Assembly: GCF_000367365.1 (NCBI RefSeq)
Contig: NZ_BARF01000129.1
Location: 1-62,494, forward strand
DNA length: 62,494 nucleotides
Direction of reading: 5' to 3'
Source of the DNA: Streptomyces prunicolor NBRC 13075
GTDB taxonomy: Bacteria; Actinomycetota; Actinomycetes; Streptomycetales; Streptomycetaceae
Positions 15,317-24,387 of the stretch are shown piece by piece. A program made the position numbers and the translations under genes. Position 1 is the stretch's first letter. Every line of letters begins with the position of its first letter. The notes below the pieces were generated by a model. That model had not been told where the DNA came from, ran no database searches, and saw only the letters and a list, made by a program, of their open reading frames with translations.

Positions 15317-16660
15317 TCACTGACCAAGGATGAAGTTGATCTGCTTGTTGGTCTTGCTCAGGCCGCTCACCGGTGCGTCATTGGCGTAGACGTCCTGCAT
15401 GGCGGGGCGCATCAACGCGTACACGTCCGCCGAGTAGTTGGTGATCGGGAAGGAGAAGGTGGAGAAGTCCTTTTTGTCGGCGACCGGCCGCGTGAAGGCC
15501 GTGACGTCGATGCCCTTCTTCTTGTAGGCGGCGACGGCGGCCTTCGTGCCGTCCGGGGTCGCGGGGAAGACGATGCCGTAACTCCCCACCGTCTTCTGGC
15601 AGTTGTTCGACGACAGATAGGTCACCCACTTTCGTGCGCCCGCCTTGTTGGGGGCGTTCTTGGTGATCGAGTCGGCCAGTCCGTTCATCATGGTCGCCCG
15701 TTTCCCGGTCGGACCGGTAGGGGTATACGCGGTGCCGATCTTGATGCCCTTGGCCGCGGCGTACGTGGAGATCATCCAGGCGCCGTCGAACGCGGTCGCC
15801 GCCTTGCCCGCCGCGATCTGGACGTTGGGCGGGTTGGCGCCGTCGCTGTAGTCCGTGAACGGCGCGAGATAGCCCTTCTTCGCCAGACCGAAGTACCACT
15901 TGACCGTCGACTGATAGGTCTTGCTGTCGTACTGGTACTTCGTGCCCCAGCGGGTCTTGTCCGTGTAGTTCCAGCCGGCCGAGGCGGTGAAGGGACTCCA
16001 CGTCGTCTGCCCGTCGGAGTCGCCGGCGCCCCCGGTGGCCATGCCGTACACCTTGACGTGGTGCTTGTCGAAGCCCGGTTCGTCGCCGCGCTTGCCGTTC
16101 TTGTCGATGGTGAGGTGGGCGATGGCCTTCTCGAAGGTGCCGCCGTCCGTCGGGTTCCAGGAGAGGCTGTTGAGCTGATCGGCGCTCAGGCCCGCCGACT
16201 TGGCCATCTTCTGGTTGTAGAAGAGGGCGACCGTGTCCCAGTCCTTGGGCGTGCCGTACTGATGCCCGTCCTGGCCCTGCCAGTTGGCGGCGAGACCCGG
16301 CTGATAGGCCGACGCGTCGATGTCGAGGTCGTCCAGCGGCTGGAGCACCTTCAGGTCGGCGAACTGGCCGAACTTCTGGATGTGGTCGGTGAACACGTCC
16401 GGCTGGGTGCCCGCGATGAAGCTCGCGGTGAGCTTGGTCCAGTAGTCGGCCCAGCCCAACTGGGTGATTTTCACCTTGAGTCCGGGGTTCTGCTGCTCGA
16501 AACCCTTCGCGCAGGCCTGGTAGGCGGGGAGTTGGTTGGCGTCCCACAGCCAGTACGTCACCGTGTCCGAGGCCGAGCCCACGGAGTCGCCCTTCGCGCA
16601 GCCCGCCGTCAGGGACAGCGCGAGCGCCCCGGTCAATGCCATGACCGTACGAAATCGCAT
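15317..16660 (-). CDS. Sugar ABC transporter substrate-binding lipoprotein (family 1, UgpB/MalE-like)
   Basis: 447 residues. Lipoprotein signal with lipobox LTAGC (Cys21). The mature protein has the cluster-B binding-protein pattern: TYWLWDANQLPAYQ, GTQPDVFTDHIQKF, YGTPKDWDTVALFYN and an AWMISTYAA segment. It captures an oligosaccharide or related solute outside the membrane and delivers it to the two permeases encoded just upstream in the same operon. Specificity cannot be read. No ATPase is encoded here, as expected if a shared MsiK-type ATPase is used. Confidence 0.92.
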   Translation of the reverse strand: MRFRTVMALTGALALSLTAGCAKGDSVGSASDTVTYWLWDANQLPAYQACAKGFEQQNPGLKVKITQLGWADYWTKLTASFIAGTQPDVFTDHIQKFGQFADLKVLQPLDDLDIDASAYQPGLAANWQGQDGHQYGTPKDWDTVALFYNQKMAKSAGLSADQLNSLSWNPTDGGTFEKAIAHLTIDKNGKRGDEPGFDKHHVKVYGMATGGAGDSDGQTTWSPFTASAGWNYTDKTRWGTKYQYDSKTYQSTVKWYFGLAKKGYLAPFTDYSDGANPPNVQIAAGKAATAFDGAWMISTYAAAKGIKIGTAYTPTGPTGKRATMMNGLADSITKNAPNKAGARKWVTYLSSNNCQKTVGSYGIVFPATPDGTKAAVAAYKKKGIDVTAFTRPVADKKDFSTFSFPITNYSADVYALMRPAMQDVYANDAPVSGLSKTNKQINFILGQ

Positions 16661-16670
16661 GCCCTGCCCC

Positions 16671-17627
16671 TTACTTGATTCCGGTGAAGCTGATGGAACT
16701 CACGATGCGGCGCGCGAACACCCCGAAGAGCACGAGCATCGGGAGCGCGGCGATCAGGGTCGCCGCCATCAGGCCCGACCAGTCGTAGCCGCTCTGCGGG
16801 GTCTGCGAGCGGAAGATCGCCAACGCCACCGACAGCACGCGCGAACTGTCGCTGTACGACACCATCAGCGGCCAGAAGTAGTCGTTCCAGGACGTGATGT
16901 ACGTCAGCACGCCCAGGGTGAGGACCGGCGTGGACGCCATCGGCAGCAGGACCCGGAAGAAGACCCGGACCTTGCCCGCGCCGTCGAGCAGGGCGGCCTC
17001 CTCGACCTCGCGCGGGATGTTCATGAAGAACTGCTTGAGGAAGAACACCGCGAACGGCGTCATGAACATCGTCGGCAACGCGATCCCCAACAGGGTATCG
17101 ACGAGCCCGAGTTGCTTGATGAGGACGAAGTTCGGCAGCAGGGTGAAGATGGCCGGCACCATCAGTCCGGCCAGGAAGAGACCGAACATCCGGTCCCGGC
17201 CGCGCCAGCGGAGGCGGGCGAAGGCGTAGGCGGCCATCGCGGAGAAGAACACCTGGCAGACGGTGACCAGGGTCGAGACGACCACTGAGTTGAGCAGATA
17301 GCGCCAGAACTTGAGGCCGCCGCCCGAACCGCCCTGTGCGATCGCCTCCTTGGTCGACTGGAGGCCGAGGGCCCGTTCGAAACCGCCGGTGGTGAAGTCG
17401 ACCGGCAGCGGGTCCGAGGGGTGGGCGGCGAGCCCGGTGTTGGTGGAGAGCGCGGTGCGCAGGATCCAGTAGAAGGGCAGCAGGGTGATCAGCATGATCG
17501 CGGCCATCGCGACCCAGGCGGCGACCTTGCCGACGGAGGGCCGGGGCCGGGGCGGCCGTACGACCTCCTGCTTTGCCGTGGGCGTAGGGGTGTTGGGCAC
17601 ATTGGGTGTGGTGGTCAGGGTGGCCAT
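16671..17627 (-). CDS. Sugar ABC transporter permease, MalG type
   Basis: 318 residues, six predicted membrane helices after a Pro-rich cytosolic N-terminus. The EAA coupling loop EEAALLDGAGKVRVFFRVL contacts the ATPase, and the C-terminal helices end at VFARRIVSSISFTGIK. It is the second permease of the operon, 15 bp after the first and 10 bp before the binding-protein gene, so the three are almost certainly cotranscribed. Confidence 0.92.
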   Translation of the reverse strand: MATLTTTPNVPNTPTPTAKQEVVRPPRPRPSVGKVAAWVAMAAIMLITLLPFYWILRTALSTNTGLAAHPSDPLPVDFTTGGFERALGLQSTKEAIAQGGSGGGLKFWRYLLNSVVVSTLVTVCQVFFSAMAAYAFARLRWRGRDRMFGLFLAGLMVPAIFTLLPNFVLIKQLGLVDTLLGIALPTMFMTPFAVFFLKQFFMNIPREVEEAALLDGAGKVRVFFRVLLPMASTPVLTLGVLTYITSWNDYFWPLMVSYSDSSRVLSVALAIFRSQTPQSGYDWSGLMAATLIAALPMLVLFGVFARRIVSSISFTGIK

Positions 17628-17642
17628 GTCGACTCCTTCCGG

Positions 17643-18560
17643 TCAGCCGAGGTCGGTCTGGCCGGCGCGGGTGAGCCGGTACTGGAGGAATGTGATCGCG
17701 CTCAGCACGATCAGCAGGGCCACGGACATCGCGGACGCGTAGCCGAACTGGAAGCGTCCGAAGGCGGAGCCGTAGATGTAGTACTGGAGGACGTTCGTCG
17801 CGTTCGCCGGGCCGCCCGCGGTGGTCACCGCGACCGTGTCGAACACCTGGAACGAACCGATCACCGTCATGATCAGCACGACCGCCAGCACCGGCCGCAG
17901 CAGCGGCATCGTGATCCGCCAGAACATGCGCCACTCGCTCGCGCCGTCCACCTTCGCGGCCTCGTACATGTCGCCCGGGATGGCCTGGAGCCCGGCGAAC
18001 AGCAGCAGCGCGGTGTAGCCGACGTGCCGCCACACGTTGATCAGGGCGATCGTCGGGATCGCCCAGGTCTTGTCGGCGAGGAAGGGGATGTGGTCGAAGC
18101 CGAGCCCGCCGATGATCTCGTTGCCGATGCCGAGCTGGGTGTCGAGGATCCACAGCCAGACGATGCCGGCGACGACGTTCGACATCAGGTACGGCGTCAG
18201 CACGATCCCGCGCAACAGGGCGGACTGGGTGAGCCGTTGGAGCAGCACGGCGACGGCGAGGGCCGTGACCGTCTGGATACCGATGTTGATGAGCACGTAC
18301 TCGACGGTGACCTTCAACGACGACCAGAAGATGGGGTCGTGGACCATCCGGTCGTAGTTGTCGAGGCCCACCCACTTCGCCGGCGTCAGCAGGTTGAAGC
18401 GGGTGAAGCTCAGATAGATACCGCGCAGGGTCGGCCAGAGCAGGAAGACCAGGAAGCCCAGCAGGGCGGGGGCGATGAAGACCGCCGCGAGCCGACCGTC
18501 GCCGCCGTCTTCACGGGCCCGCGGCCTGCGGGTCGGGGGACTGCTTGAGGCGATGGTCAT
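17643..18560 (-). CDS. Sugar ABC transporter permease, MalF type
   Basis: 305 residues from the ATG at 18560 (MTIASSSPPTRRPRAREDGG); a longer frame to 18614 would run into the operator region. Six predicted helices, with the EAA loop EAAKVDGASEWRMFWRI and a C-terminal AITFLQYRLTRAG. First gene of the leftward import operon. Its promoter must lie in the 170 bp shared with the divergent ROK regulator gene, which contains two palindromes. Confidence 0.92.
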   Translation of the reverse strand: MTIASSSPPTRRPRAREDGGDGRLAAVFIAPALLGFLVFLLWPTLRGIYLSFTRFNLLTPAKWVGLDNYDRMVHDPIFWSSLKVTVEYVLINIGIQTVTALAVAVLLQRLTQSALLRGIVLTPYLMSNVVAGIVWLWILDTQLGIGNEIIGGLGFDHIPFLADKTWAIPTIALINVWRHVGYTALLLFAGLQAIPGDMYEAAKVDGASEWRMFWRITMPLLRPVLAVVLIMTVIGSFQVFDTVAVTTAGGPANATNVLQYYIYGSAFGRFQFGYASAMSVALLIVLSAITFLQYRLTRAGQTDLG

Positions 18561-18604
18561 CTGGAGACTCCCTTGTCTACGACGGCTCGTCCTCGGGCCA
18601 CTTA

Positions 18605-18619
18605 CTTTCGTCACGAAAG
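18605..18619. promoter_or_regulatory. Palindromic operator, proximal to the ABC importer operon
   Basis: CTTTCGT-C-ACGAAAG is a perfect 7-1-7 palindrome 45 bp upstream of the first permease start. It lies in the divergent region controlled most simply by the adjacent ROK regulator. Confidence 0.65.
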
Positions 18620-18688
18620 AATCCAGGCGTCAATAGCTGTGCGTGGGTCTTTTCTTTGCCGGATCTCGGTCGTAGAGTGGTCGTGTTA

Positions 18689-18703
18689 CTTCCATGGTGA
18701 AAG
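18689..18703. promoter_or_regulatory. Second, degenerate operator copy proximal to the ROK gene
   Basis: CTTCCATGGTGAAAG is an imperfect 15-bp palindrome whose outer bases agree with the site at 18605-18619 (CTT...GAAAG arms); centres are 84 bp apart, about eight helical turns. It could allow looping and autoregulation. Confidence 0.45.
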
Positions 18704-18730
18704 AAAGAGACCTGTGGGAGTGTGACCCTC

Positions 18731-19891
18731 ATGACCACACGTGCCGCCAGCTGGCAGCCGCTAAGCCCCGGTGAACGCTCGGTGGCGATCGAGGTGCTCG
18801 TCCACGGCCCGCTGTCGCGCACCGACCTCACGCGCCGGCTCGACCTCTCGGCGGGCAGCCTCACCCGCCTCACCAAGCCGCTGATCGAATCCGGCCTGCT
18901 GGTCGAGGTCCCCGACGGCGGTAGCCCGGCCGAGGTCCGTCAGGGCCGCCCCTCGCAACCCCTCGACGTGGTCGCCGAGTCCCGCACCTTCCTCGGCTTC
19001 AAGGTCACCGAGGACATGGTCTACGGCGTCGTCACCACCCTCCGGAGCGAGATCGTCGCCCGCCTCGACCGGCCGCTCACCACTCACGACCCCGCTCAAG
19101 TGGCCGATCTGCTGGGCGAGATGACCGGCGAGATCACCGCCCGGTTCCGCACGCTCACCGGCATCGGTATCGGCGTCGGCGGACTCGTGCAGGACCGTGC
19201 CGTGGTGGGGGAGTCGCCCTTCCTGCAGTGGAGCGACGTCCCGCTGGCCCAACTCGTCGAAGAACGCACCGGGTTGCCGGTCGTCGTCGAGAACGACGTG
19301 GCCGCTCTCGTCGAGGCCGAGACCTGGTTCGGCGCCGGGCGCGGCCTCGACCGCTTCGTCGTCCTCACCATCGGCGCGGGCATCGGCTACGGCCTCGTCC
19401 TCGGCGGCAAGCGGGTGCCGTACGCGGAGGAGGACCGCGGGTTCGGCCGCCACTGGATCCTGAACCCCAACGGCCCGATCACCCCCGCCGGTCAACGCGG
19501 CAGCGCCGTCTCGCTGTTGACCATCCCCAGCATCCGGTACCAGATCCGGGCCGCCACCGGACTCGACCTCACCTACGAGGAGATCCTCGCCCGCGCCGCC
19601 GCCGGTGAGCCCATGCCTGCCCGCGTCATCGACGAAGCGGCCCGCGCGCTGGGTACATTGGTCGCCCAGATCGCCAACTTCGTGCTCCCGCAGAAGATCC
19701 TGCTCGCCGGTGAGGGCGTCGGCCTGATCGACGTGGCCGGCAAGACGGTGGACGACACGCTCCGCGCCCACCGGCATCCACTGGCCGCCCCGCTCGACGT
19801 GGAGACGAAGGTGTCCGACTTCCACGACTGGGCGCGTGGCGCGGCGGTGTTGGCGATCCAGGTGCTGGTGCTGGGTGTGGCCGAAGTGTGA
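18731..19891 (+). CDS. ROK family transcriptional regulator of the sugar importer operon
   Basis: 386 residues. N-terminal winged helix (GPLSRTDLTRRLDLSAGSL, about 20-40) and a ROK sugar-kinase-like domain with IGIGVGGLVQD, VVVENDVAAL and LTIGAGIGYGLVLGG. The CxCGxxGCxE zinc cluster of typical ROK proteins is absent; the protein has no Cys at all. I prefer the ATG at 18731 (GGGAG 10 nt upstream) over the GTG at 18722, which lies on that site. It is divergent from the importer operon and probably represses it until its sugar ligand binds. Confidence 0.9.
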   Translation: MTTRAASWQPLSPGERSVAIEVLVHGPLSRTDLTRRLDLSAGSLTRLTKPLIESGLLVEVPDGGSPAEVRQGRPSQPLDVVAESRTFLGFKVTEDMVYGVVTTLRSEIVARLDRPLTTHDPAQVADLLGEMTGEITARFRTLTGIGIGVGGLVQDRAVVGESPFLQWSDVPLAQLVEERTGLPVVVENDVAALVEAETWFGAGRGLDRFVVLTIGAGIGYGLVLGGKRVPYAEEDRGFGRHWILNPNGPITPAGQRGSAVSLLTIPSIRYQIRAATGLDLTYEEILARAAAGEPMPARVIDEAARALGTLVAQIANFVLPQKILLAGEGVGLIDVAGKTVDDTLRAHRHPLAAPLDVETKVSDFHDWARGAAVLAIQVLVLGVAEV

Positions 19892-20002
19892 ATTGCGTTA
19901 CGGGGCTTGACAGATGACGTGATCAGTAACACGGTCCGATATGTCCGGTTCGCTCGCGATTACTCACATCGCCTTCACCTTGGGCGACGTATGCTTCACA
20001 CC

Positions 20003-20176
20003 ATGTCCACCAGCGTTGAATCAGCCACCGAGCGATCGGCAGCCGAGGTCAACGAGGAGATCAGGGCCCTGTGGCACCGATCGGGCGGGACACTGAGCGT
20101 CGAACAGCGCGAGGAGTACCGACGGCTTGTGATGGAGTGGGCCGCCGCGGCTCCCCAGTCGGCCGAGGCGGCCTGA
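20003..20176 (+). CDS. Small acidic helical protein, unknown function
   Basis: 57 residues starting MSTSVESATERSAAEVN; one or two amphipathic helices (EEIRALWHRSGG, EQREEYRRLVMEWAAAAP) and no Cys or membrane segment. Another in-frame ATG at 19991 gives four more residues. A TTGACA hexamer lies about 90 bp upstream, but I see no convincing -10 at the right distance. It stands alone between the ROK gene and the convergent protease gene. Codon use is normal for the genome, which supports it being real. Confidence 0.55.
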   Translation: MSTSVESATERSAAEVNEEIRALWHRSGGTLSVEQREEYRRLVMEWAAAAPQSAEAA

Positions 20177-20343
20177 GCGTCACCGCTGTCGACCGACGCA
20201 GGTGTCGTTGTCGGTATTCGGTATCCCGCCGCCCGGCCTTCCTCGTGACCCCCGGCCACCGGTCCAGCCGGCCGCGCCTCTGTCGGCCCGACCGGCCCCG
20301 TATCCCCCGTGGCACTCGCCCCCCGTCGCACTCCCTTGAGTGA

Positions 20344-21711
20344 TCAGCCCCACATCGCCGAGTAGTGCCGCTGGAACGCCTTGCGGTCCTGCTCCGCGCG
20401 GATCCAGCGCGTCGCCACCAGCGCGATCAGACTTCCCGCGATCACCAGTAGACCGGGACCCACGTTCTTCGGGTCCGTGAGCCGCGACGCCAGCGTCGTC
20501 GACCCCGATGTGGTGTTCGTCGCGGGCGCCGAGGTGCCGGGCGTGGCCGCACCGGCGGCTGCCCCGCTCCCGGCGGCCGAGGCGGACGGCGCGGGTGACG
20601 CGGCAGTCTTCGGTGCCACCAGCAGCTTCACGTTCAGCGCGGCCAGCGCCTTGGTCAGCGGCTGGAAGAACGTCGTACCGCCCGCCGTGCAGTCACCGCT
20701 GCCGCCGGACGTCACGCCCAGCGCGATGCCGTTGGCGAACAACGGGCCGCCGCTGTCGCCCGGTTCGGCACACACCGTGGTCTGGACGAGACCGGTGACC
20801 GTGCCCTCCGGGTAGTTCACCGTCGCGTTGAGCGCGGTCACCTCGCCGTCGTGCAGCCCGCTGGTGCTGCCGCTGCGGAACACCTTCTCGCCCACGGCCG
20901 CGTCGGCCAGGCCGGTGATGGTCACGCCGCTGCCGTTGCCGATCGCGACGACGTCCGCGCCCTCGCCCGCCGAACCACTCGCGTACTGCACAAGGGAGAA
21001 GTCACTGCCGGGGAAGTTGTCGGAGACCGTCTTGCCCAACTGGGTGTCGCCCTGGTTGTCGGCGAACCAGATGGACCCGACAGGGCCGCAGTGCCCGGCC
21101 GTGAGGATGAAGTCGTTCGTTCCATCGGTCACGTTGAAGCCCGCCGAACAGCGCCCGCCGGTCGACAGGATCGGCTGCGCGCCGTTGATCCGGGTCGTGA
21201 ACTTGCCCTGCGTGCGCTGCATTTGGACCGAGGCGCCGATGGCTTTGGCGACCTTCGTCATCGCCGTCCAGGCGGTGGTGGAGACGCTGCTGTCGGCCTC
21301 GACCAGCACCCGGTTGTTTCGGTAGTCCATCGCCCACGCGGTGCCCGGCACCTTGGGCGCCGAACTCAGCGTGCCGGCAGCCGAGTTCAGCTCGTTCATG
21401 CTGTACCGCACGACCTTCGCCTCGGCGCCCGCCTTCGTCACCTCGGCCGCGGTCTTCGCATCGGTCACCGCGACGACCGTACGGCCGCCGGTGTCGACCC
21501 AACTGCCCGCCGTACGGGCCGAACCGAGCTTCGCCGCCAGAGCGGAACCCTTGTCCGCGGGTGTCTGTGGCGCGCTGAGCGTGGCGGCGGACGTGCCGGA
21601 AGAGTCGCTGGCCATGGCCGCCTGGGTGACCATGGCACCTCCCAGCAGGAGTCCGCCGACGGCCGCCAACCGTGTAACTCGCCGGATGACCCGTCGTCGT
21701 GCGTGCCTCAT
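20344..21711 (-). CDS. Secreted S1-family serine protease (streptogrisin/alpha-lytic type) with C-terminal membrane anchor
   Basis: 455 residues. Basic signal region (MRHARRRVIRRVTRLAA) with a hydrophobic core to about 35, then a pro-region of about 140 residues. The chymotrypsin-fold domain has the triad in TAGHC (His207), SDFSLVQY (Asp237) and GDSGGP (Ser320). A Ser/Ala/Thr-rich linker (about 375-415) leads to a transmembrane helix (VGPGLLVIAGSLIALVATRW) and a short basic tail, so the protease stays on the outer membrane face. Most streptogrisins lack this anchor. The start at 21711 fits the signal peptide. Confidence 0.88.
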   Translation of the reverse strand: MRHARRRVIRRVTRLAAVGGLLLGGAMVTQAAMASDSSGTSAATLSAPQTPADKGSALAAKLGSARTAGSWVDTGGRTVVAVTDAKTAAEVTKAGAEAKVVRYSMNELNSAAGTLSSAPKVPGTAWAMDYRNNRVLVEADSSVSTTAWTAMTKVAKAIGASVQMQRTQGKFTTRINGAQPILSTGGRCSAGFNVTDGTNDFILTAGHCGPVGSIWFADNQGDTQLGKTVSDNFPGSDFSLVQYASGSAGEGADVVAIGNGSGVTITGLADAAVGEKVFRSGSTSGLHDGEVTALNATVNYPEGTVTGLVQTTVCAEPGDSGGPLFANGIALGVTSGGSGDCTAGGTTFFQPLTKALAALNVKLLVAPKTAASPAPSASAAGSGAAAGAATPGTSAPATNTTSGSTTLASRLTDPKNVGPGLLVIAGSLIALVATRWIRAEQDRKAFQRHYSAMWG

Positions 21712-21902
21712 GCCTGGCTCCCGAACCCCGATCGTGCGGTGCGGAACACCGCGGGGCGCTCCGGTCGTTGAGTGCCCTTCCTCCATACGTGGCCCGGCGC
21801 CGTCGCGTTCACCAGAGGGCGGATCGGATGGGGGATCGGGCAGCGGATCGGATGGGCAATCAGGTGGCGGAACGGCTTCGGGCCACGTGTCCAACGGGCG
21901 TT

Positions 21903-22916
21903 CTACACCGCCGAGTTGGCCTCGGCCGCGCCCAGCCGGAGCCCGCTGCCCTCGTCGCCCCAGACGGAATCCGTGCCGACGTACGGGCGGAGCAGCGCGG
22001 TGAGGGCCGGGTCGCCGCGGCCGTTCAGTTCGTCCGAGGCGAGCTTGCGGGCGATGCCGGCGAGGAAGTCGGCCAGCTGCACCCGCGCGTCGGACCGGGC
22101 GGCGACGAGTTGTACGTCGCTCAGTGGGGCCGCCTCCATGATCCAGGCGATCCGCTCCGGGGTGAGCATGTTCTGCCGGTCGTGCACCAGCCGGACGGAC
22201 CGGCCCTCGGCGAGCCAGTACCGGGCCGTGCTGACGATCGCCGGGAGCAGGGGGTTGAGGACGGGGAAGAGCACGGGGGAGTGCCGCATCCGCTCCCGGT
22301 AGGACTCGGCGCGTGACCGGGACCGGGCCGTCGCGAGCCGCCCGACGATCACGCCCGCGGTCGTACCGGAGTACGCGTCGCGCAGGGCGTCGACCGTACG
22401 GAAGAAGACGTCGGTGGGGACGGTCGCCGCGTTGTCGTTCCTGACGCGGAGGAGTTGGTTGGAGGCGGTGAGGAAGTCCCGCCAGTCGCGCTCGCCGAAG
22501 GTCCGGGGTCCTTCCTGGAACAGGGTGATCGCCTCGGGGCCTTCGCCGTCCCTGTCCCCGTTTCCGTCCCCGTCTTCGCCGAGCAGCAGGTCGACGGCGC
22601 GGTTCACGACGAAGAACGTCTTCTCGAGCAGATGCACATGGGCGTTGCCGTCGCGCAGTGGTCCGGTGGGCCCGAGGAACGACTCCAGCACCGCGCGGTG
22701 CTTGTCCCGCAGCAGATGGTTCGCCTTGTACTCCGTCGCCGGCGAGCGGATCCGGTGCCGTATCTCCTGTACGTACGCGGCGGCGGTCTCCACGGGGAGC
22801 CGCACGCTCGCATGGGCGAAGACGTCGGTGTTCCCGCCCGTGAGGTTCTCGCCGTCCGAGCCGGACTCGTCGCAGGCGATCTCCATCAGGGCGCCGTTCT
22901 CAGGATTCCCGGTCAT
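21903..22916 (-). CDS. DUF3800-like protein (RNase H-fold, putative nuclease)
   Basis: 337 residues from the ATG at 22916 (MTGNPENGALMEIACDESG). The early acidic strand MEIACDESGSDGENL and the late DARVQLADFLAGIARKL helix match the DExG and (I/V)QLADxxAG signatures of DUF3800 proteins, thought to be RNase H-like nucleases and often found in mobile or defence settings. The middle contains the low-complexity insert GEDGDGNGDRDGEG at about 155. Only 25 bp separate it from the divergent PatB gene. The family call is by eye. Confidence 0.62.
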   Translation of the reverse strand: MTGNPENGALMEIACDESGSDGENLTGGNTDVFAHASVRLPVETAAAYVQEIRHRIRSPATEYKANHLLRDKHRAVLESFLGPTGPLRDGNAHVHLLEKTFFVVNRAVDLLLGEDGDGNGDRDGEGPEAITLFQEGPRTFGERDWRDFLTASNQLLRVRNDNAATVPTDVFFRTVDALRDAYSGTTAGVIVGRLATARSRSRAESYRERMRHSPVLFPVLNPLLPAIVSTARYWLAEGRSVRLVHDRQNMLTPERIAWIMEAAPLSDVQLVAARSDARVQLADFLAGIARKLASDELNGRGDPALTALLRPYVGTDSVWGDEGSGLRLGAAEANSAV

Positions 22917-22941
22917 CGCACATCCCCCTATCTTGAGCCTC

Positions 22942-24120
22942 ATGACCAGCATCCCGCAGGACACGTCCGGTGAACCGAATCCCCTGCGCGCCCTCACGCT
23001 CGACCGCCTGCGCCACCGTACGAGCATGAAGTGGCGCACGTATCCGGAGGACGTGCTGCCCGTGTGGGTGGCTGAGATGGACGTACCGCTCGCGGAACCG
23101 GTGGTCCGCGCGGTCACGGACGCGCTCGCGCTGGGGGACACCGGCTATCCCGCCGGTACGGCGTACGCGGAGACGCTGGCCGGGTTCGCGGAGAAGCGGT
23201 GGGGCTGGGACGGGCTCGCCGTGGAGCGCACGCGGATCGTGCCGGACGTCATGCTGGGCGTCGTCGAGATGCTCCGGCTGGTGACCGGTGCCGGTGATGC
23301 AGTGGTGGTGAATCCCCCCGTGTATCCGCCGTTCTTCCAGTTCGTGGGGCACATGGACCGGCGGGTGGCGGAGGCGCCGCTGGGGGCGGATCTGCGGATC
23401 GACCTCGGTGCGCTGGAGGAGGCGTTCCGACGGGCGGTCGAGGGCGGGCGGCGGGCCGCGTATCTGCTGTGCAGCCCGCACAACCCGACCGGTACGGTGC
23501 ACACCGCCGACGAGCTGGCCGCCGTCGCCGCCCTCGCCGAGCGGTACGGCGTGCGGGTGGTGGCCGACGAGATCCACGCGCCGGTCGTCGCCGCGGGCGC
23601 GAACTTCGTGCCGTATCTGAGCGTGCCGGGCGCGGAGAGCGGTCTGTCGCTGATGTCGGCGTCGAAGGCGTGGAACCTGGCTGGGCTCAAGGCGGCCCTC
23701 GCGGTCGCGGGCCCTGCGTCGGCCGCCGACCTGGCCCGGCTTCCGGAGGAGGTCGGCCATGGCCCGAGTCACGTCGGGGTCATCGCCCACACGGCCGCGC
23801 TGCGCGACGGCACGGGGTGGCTGGACGCGCTGCTGGCCGGCCTCGACGACAATCGGCGGCTCCTCGCGGACCTGCTCGCGGAGTATCTGCCGGCGATCGG
23901 CTACCGCCCTGCCGAGGCTACTTACCTCGCTTGGTTGGACTGCCGTGCGCTCGGCCTCGGTGATGATCCCGCGGGGGTCTTCCTGGAGCGGGGGCGGGTG
24001 GCGGTGAGTCCCGGGATCGACTTCGGGACGGGGGGAGTTGGGCATGTACGGCTGAATTTGGCGACGTCGCCGGAGGTGATTGCGGAGGCGGTGCGGCGGA
24101 TGGGGGTTGCGTTGGGGTGA
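22942..24120 (+). CDS. PLP-dependent C-S lyase / aminotransferase, MalY/PatB type
   Basis: 392 residues. Fold-type I aminotransferase motifs of the MalY/PatB branch: LPVWVAEMDVP near the N-terminus, NPPVYPPFF, SPHNPTGTV, VVADEIHAP and the PLP lysine in SASKAWN (Lys242). PatB enzymes cleave cystathionine or S-cysteine conjugates to pyruvate, ammonia and a thiol. The ATG at 22942 fits the start of homology; the frame is open upstream only as antisense to the DUF3800 gene. Last third has lower-quality codon choices (TTG, GGG), which is not unusual. Confidence 0.88.
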   Translation: MTSIPQDTSGEPNPLRALTLDRLRHRTSMKWRTYPEDVLPVWVAEMDVPLAEPVVRAVTDALALGDTGYPAGTAYAETLAGFAEKRWGWDGLAVERTRIVPDVMLGVVEMLRLVTGAGDAVVVNPPVYPPFFQFVGHMDRRVAEAPLGADLRIDLGALEEAFRRAVEGGRRAAYLLCSPHNPTGTVHTADELAAVAALAERYGVRVVADEIHAPVVAAGANFVPYLSVPGAESGLSLMSASKAWNLAGLKAALAVAGPASAADLARLPEEVGHGPSHVGVIAHTAALRDGTGWLDALLAGLDDNRRLLADLLAEYLPAIGYRPAEATYLAWLDCRALGLGDDPAGVFLERGRVAVSPGIDFGTGGVGHVRLNLATSPEVIAEAVRRMGVALG

Positions 24121-24212
24121 GGGGGCGTTTCGGTTATCCGGGTGGGCGTGGTGCGTTGAGCGTGGCGCTGGTGCTGGGGTGGGGGTAACCGTGCTGGGGC
24201 GAGCCGCCCAGG

Positions 24213-24283
24213 CGTGCCGCGGTGAGTACGGCGACGGTGCTGGGGGTGAGGCGGTCGTCGTGCCGCGTCGAGTACGGCGCCGG
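24213..24283. repeat. Two 25-bp imperfect direct repeats in a non-coding gap
   Basis: Copies at 24213-24237 and 24259-24283 (both beginning CGTGCCGCG and ending GG, with GAGTACGGCG in the middle) agree at 22 of 25 positions, 46 bp apart. They occupy the 267-bp gap between the PatB and PfpI genes, which otherwise shows only GTGCTGGGG-like low-complexity DNA. Confidence 0.6.
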
Positions 24284-24387
24284 AGCACGTCACGTGGCCC
24301 CCGTCGTACGGGGCGTGCCGGTGGCACCTCAGTGACCCGCCCGGCCGCGCTGTCATGGACACCCACCCGGGCTGCCATGATGGCCCC

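Noticed and set aside
16536..18548. Overlapping plus-strand frames opposite the importer permeases
   Set aside because: The permeases show membrane helices and EAA loops; the antisense frames are His/Arg/Asp-rich with no fold.
19907..19935. TTGACA as a promoter of the small 57-residue gene
   Set aside because: No acceptable -10 hexamer at 16-19 bp, so it was not listed as a promoter.
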